A stretch of DNA of 64,000 nt from Osmia lignaria lignaria (taxonomy: Eukaryota > Arthropoda > Insecta > Hymenoptera > Megachilidae). Of this stretch, positions 61,499-64,000 are shown one piece after another. The DNA lies in NCBI RefSeq assembly GCF_051020975.1, contig NW_027478166.1, positions 10,417,501-10,481,500 on the forward strand. Direction: 5' to 3'. The notes below the pieces were generated by a model that saw only the letters and a program-made list of their open reading frames with translations, was not told the DNA's origin and ran no database searches. The position numbers and the translations under genes were made by a program. Each line of letters starts with the position of its first letter. The stretch's first letter is position 1.

Positions 61499-64000
61499 GA
61501 AGCGAGCTATGGCAAAATGTTAAGAGACCTTTTTTGTAGAGAATTATGTTTCCTACAATTTATGATCTATGATATTTTTTGATCAGAAGCGTAGTTTTCG
61601 AGATATATCGAGATATTTAAAAGTTCCGAAGCCGCACCAACATAATAGAGATACAGAAACACCGTGGCCCCTTTCTTTGAGATAACTCTGCACTAGTGCG
61701 AGCCGCAAATGCCACTTCCAGCTTAGCTGTGCAGAAGAAGAACAACAAGAAGAAGAAATATCTCGAAATATGTCCGTTAGGCCCCTTCCCTTGAGATAAA
61801 CCTGCAAATATCTCGGAAACGAAGCGAGCTATGGCAAAATGTTAAGAGACCTTTTTTGTAGAGAATTAAGTTTCCTACTTTTTATGTTCTATGATATTTT
61901 TTGATCAGATGCGTAGTTCTCGAGATATATAAAGATATTTAAAAGTTCCGAAGCCGCACAAACATAATAGAGATACAGAAACACCGTGGCCCCTTTCTTT
62001 GAGATAACTCTGCACTATTGCGAGCTGCAAATGCCACTTCCAGCTTAGCTGTGCAGAAGAAGAACAACAAGAAGAAGAAATATCTCGAAATATGTCCGTC
62101 AGGCCCCTTCCCTTGAGATAAATCTGCAAATATCTCGGAAACGAAGAGAGCTATGGCAAAATGTTAGGAGACCCTTTTTGTAGAGAATTAAGTTTCCTAC
62201 AATTTATGTTGTATGATATTTTTTGATCAGAAGCGTAGTTTTCGAGATATATCGAGATATTTAAAAGTTCCGAAGGCGCACCAACATAATAGAGATACAG
62301 AAACACCGTGGCCCCTTTCTTTGAGATAACTCTGCACTACTGCGACCTACAAATGCCACTTGCAGCTTAGCTGTGCAGAAGAAGAACAACAAGAAGAAGA
62401 AATATCTCGAAATATGTCCGTCAGGCCCCTTCCCTTGGGATATATCTGCAAATATCTCGGAAACGAAGCGAGCTATGGCAAAATGTTAAGAGACCTTTTT
62501 TGTAGAGAATTAAGGTTCCTACTTTTTATGTTCTATGATATTTTTTGATCAGATGCGTAGTTCTCGAGATATATCAAGATATTTAAAAGTTCCGAAGCCG
62601 CACCAGCATAATAGAGATACAGAAACACCGTGGCCCCTTTCTTTGAGATAACTCTGCACTATTGGGAGCTGCAAATGCCACTTCCAGCTTAGCTGTGCAG
62701 AAGAAGAACAACAAGAAGAAGAAATATCTCGAAATATGTCCGTCAGGCCCCTTCCCTTGAGATAAATCTGCAAATATCTCGGAAACGAAGCGAGCTATGG
62801 CAAAATGTTAAGAGACCTTTTTTGTAGAGAATTATGTTTCCTACTTTTTATGTTCTATCATATTTTTTGATCAGATGCGTAGTTCTCGAGATATATCAAG
62901 ATATTTAAAAGTTCCGAAGCCGCACCAACATAATAGAGATACAGAAACACCGTGGCCCCTTTCTTTGAGATAACGCTGCACTAGTGCGAGCCGCAAATGC
63001 CACTTCCAGCTTAGCTGTGCAGAAGAAGAACAACAAGAAGAAGAAATATCCCGAAATAAGTCCGTCAGGCCCCTTCCCTTGAGATGAATCTGCAAATATC
63101 TCGGAAACGAAGCGGGCTATGGCAAAATGTTAAGAGACCTTTTTTGTAGAGAATTAAGTTTCCTACAATTTATGTTCTATGATATTTTTTGATCAGATGC
63201 GTAGTTCTCGAGATATATCAAGATATTTAAAAGTTCCGAAGCCGCACCAACATAATAGAGATACAGAAACACCGTGGCCCCTTTCTTTGAGATAACTCTG
63301 CACTAGTGCGAGCCGCAAATGCCACTTCCAGCTTAGCTGTGCAGAAGAAGAACAACAAGAAGAAGAAATATCTCGAAATATGTCCGTCAGGCCCCTTCCC
63401 TTGAGATAAATCTGCAAATATCTCGGAAACGAAGCGAGCTATGGCAAAATGTTAAGAGACCGTTTTTGTAGAGAATTAAGTTTCCTACTTTTTATGTTCT
63501 ATGATATTTTTTGATCAGATGCGTAGTTCTCGAGATATATCAAGATATTTAAAAGTTCCGAAGCCGCACCAACATAATAGAGATACAGAAACACCGTGGC
63601 CCCTTTCTTTGAGATAACTCTGCACTATTGCGAGCTGCAAATGCCACTTCCAGCTTAGCTGTGCAGAAGAAGAACAACAAGAATAAGAAATATCTCGAAA
63701 TATGTCCGTCAGGCCCCTTCCCTTGAGATAAATCTGCAAATATCTCGGAAACGAAGAGAGCTATGGCAAAATGTTAAGAGACCTTTTCTGTAGAGAATTA
63801 AGTTTCCTACTTTTTATGTTCTATGATATTTTTTGATCAGATGCGTAGTTCTCGCGATATATCAAGATATTTAAAAGTTCCGAAGCCGCACCAACATAAT
63901 AGAGATACAGAAACACCGTGGCCCCCTTCTTTGAGATAACTCTGCACTATTGCGAGCTGCAAATGCCACTTCCAGCTTAGCTGTGCAGAAGAAGAACAAC
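61499..64000. repeat. Right end: higher-order order decays
   Basis: Divergent C, B, A and F relatives follow (tatgatctatg at 61562; atataaagat at 61928; ctactgcgacctac with cttgcagc at 62336; caccagcat at 62603). After these come four ordinary class-a monomers with scattered private changes (gttctatcatatt, cccgaaataag, gaagcggg, gaccgttttt, ctcgcgatat). The last monomer is cut by the window edge. The sharp classes of 46-61 kb are lost here, so the higher-order domain probably ends near 62.8 kb. Confidence 0.8.

Larger units (their letters stand above)
1..64000. repeat. 322-bp satellite DNA array, 199 head-to-tail monomers
   Basis: Every part of the window is a copy of one 322-bp sequence. 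Landmarks such as gaagcgagct, the tgatca palindrome, ccgtggcccct, the GAA-rich stretch and aatatctcgg recur in the same order and spacing throughout. Taking gaagcgagct as unit position 1, the first monomer begins at base 1 and the last, truncated one at 63753. All copies have the same orientation. Consensus composition is about 39% G+C, with 61 G and 65 C per unit. No unrelated sequence interrupts the array and neither edge is reached, so the true array is longer than the window. Tandem arrays of this length with higher-order structure are known from eukaryotic centromeric, pericentromeric and subtelomeric heterochromatin; which of these applies cannot be told here. Confidence 0.98.

Noticed and set aside
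1..64000. CRISPR array
   Set aside because: There are no short repeats separated by unique spacers. The 322-bp unit repeats end to end.
1..64000. Ribosomal DNA or tRNA cluster
   Set aside because: I recognise no conserved rRNA or tRNA element in the monomer, and the whole repeat is only 322 bp.
1..64000. Strict a-b dimer (644 bp) as the basic unit
   Set aside because: Class a and b monomers alternate only in short runs. Elsewhere several of one class stand in a row, so a 644-bp unit does not describe the array.

Overview
The whole window is one uninterrupted block of tandem satellite DNA. A monomer of 322 bp is repeated head to tail from the first base to the last: 198 complete copies plus a 248-bp piece of a 199th, all in the same orientation. 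I find no protein-coding gene, tRNA, rRNA, transposon, CRISPR array or unique spacer. The monomer consensus is about 39% G+C and keeps most of its CpG sites (11 per monomer, against roughly 12 expected from composition).

A 64-kb array with higher-order repeats and no gene is eukaryotic heterochromatin, most likely centromeric, pericentromeric or subtelomeric. The species cannot be read from the sequence. The lack of CpG depletion fits an invertebrate, and the style of the monomer (repeated gagata/tatctcg words, T-runs) reminds me of arthropod satellites, but that is only an impression.

Monomer length is almost fixed. The phase of the repeat shifts only three times (two 1-bp deletions at about 33.6 and 33.85 kb and one 2-bp deletion at about 46.4 kb). 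The copies differ mainly by base substitutions, and these form haplotypes that can be followed as markers. Two old monomer classes (a and b) are intermixed. On top of them lie many higher-order duplications of whole numbers of monomers: an 8-mer at 0-5.3 kb; a block at 8-11 kb copied at 12-18 kb with inner 3-mer and 4-mer expansions; 5-mer and 7-mer repeats at 20-33 kb; overlapping 3-mer and 5-mer repeats at 34-38 kb; 7-mer and 5-mer repeats at 38-45 kb; and a well-organised multi-class higher-order repeat at 46-62 kb with nested 6-mer, 13-mer and 21-mer copies.

Several monomers are hybrids whose two halves match different relatives. This is what unequal crossing over or gene conversion would leave behind. 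The 322-bp unit also contains an older, diverged internal duplication with a 114-bp offset. An open frame of 74 codons recurs on the minus strand in roughly five of every six monomers. I treat it as a by-product of repetition, not a gene. I found no sign of an undescribed molecular system; the interest lies in the evolutionary record of the array.
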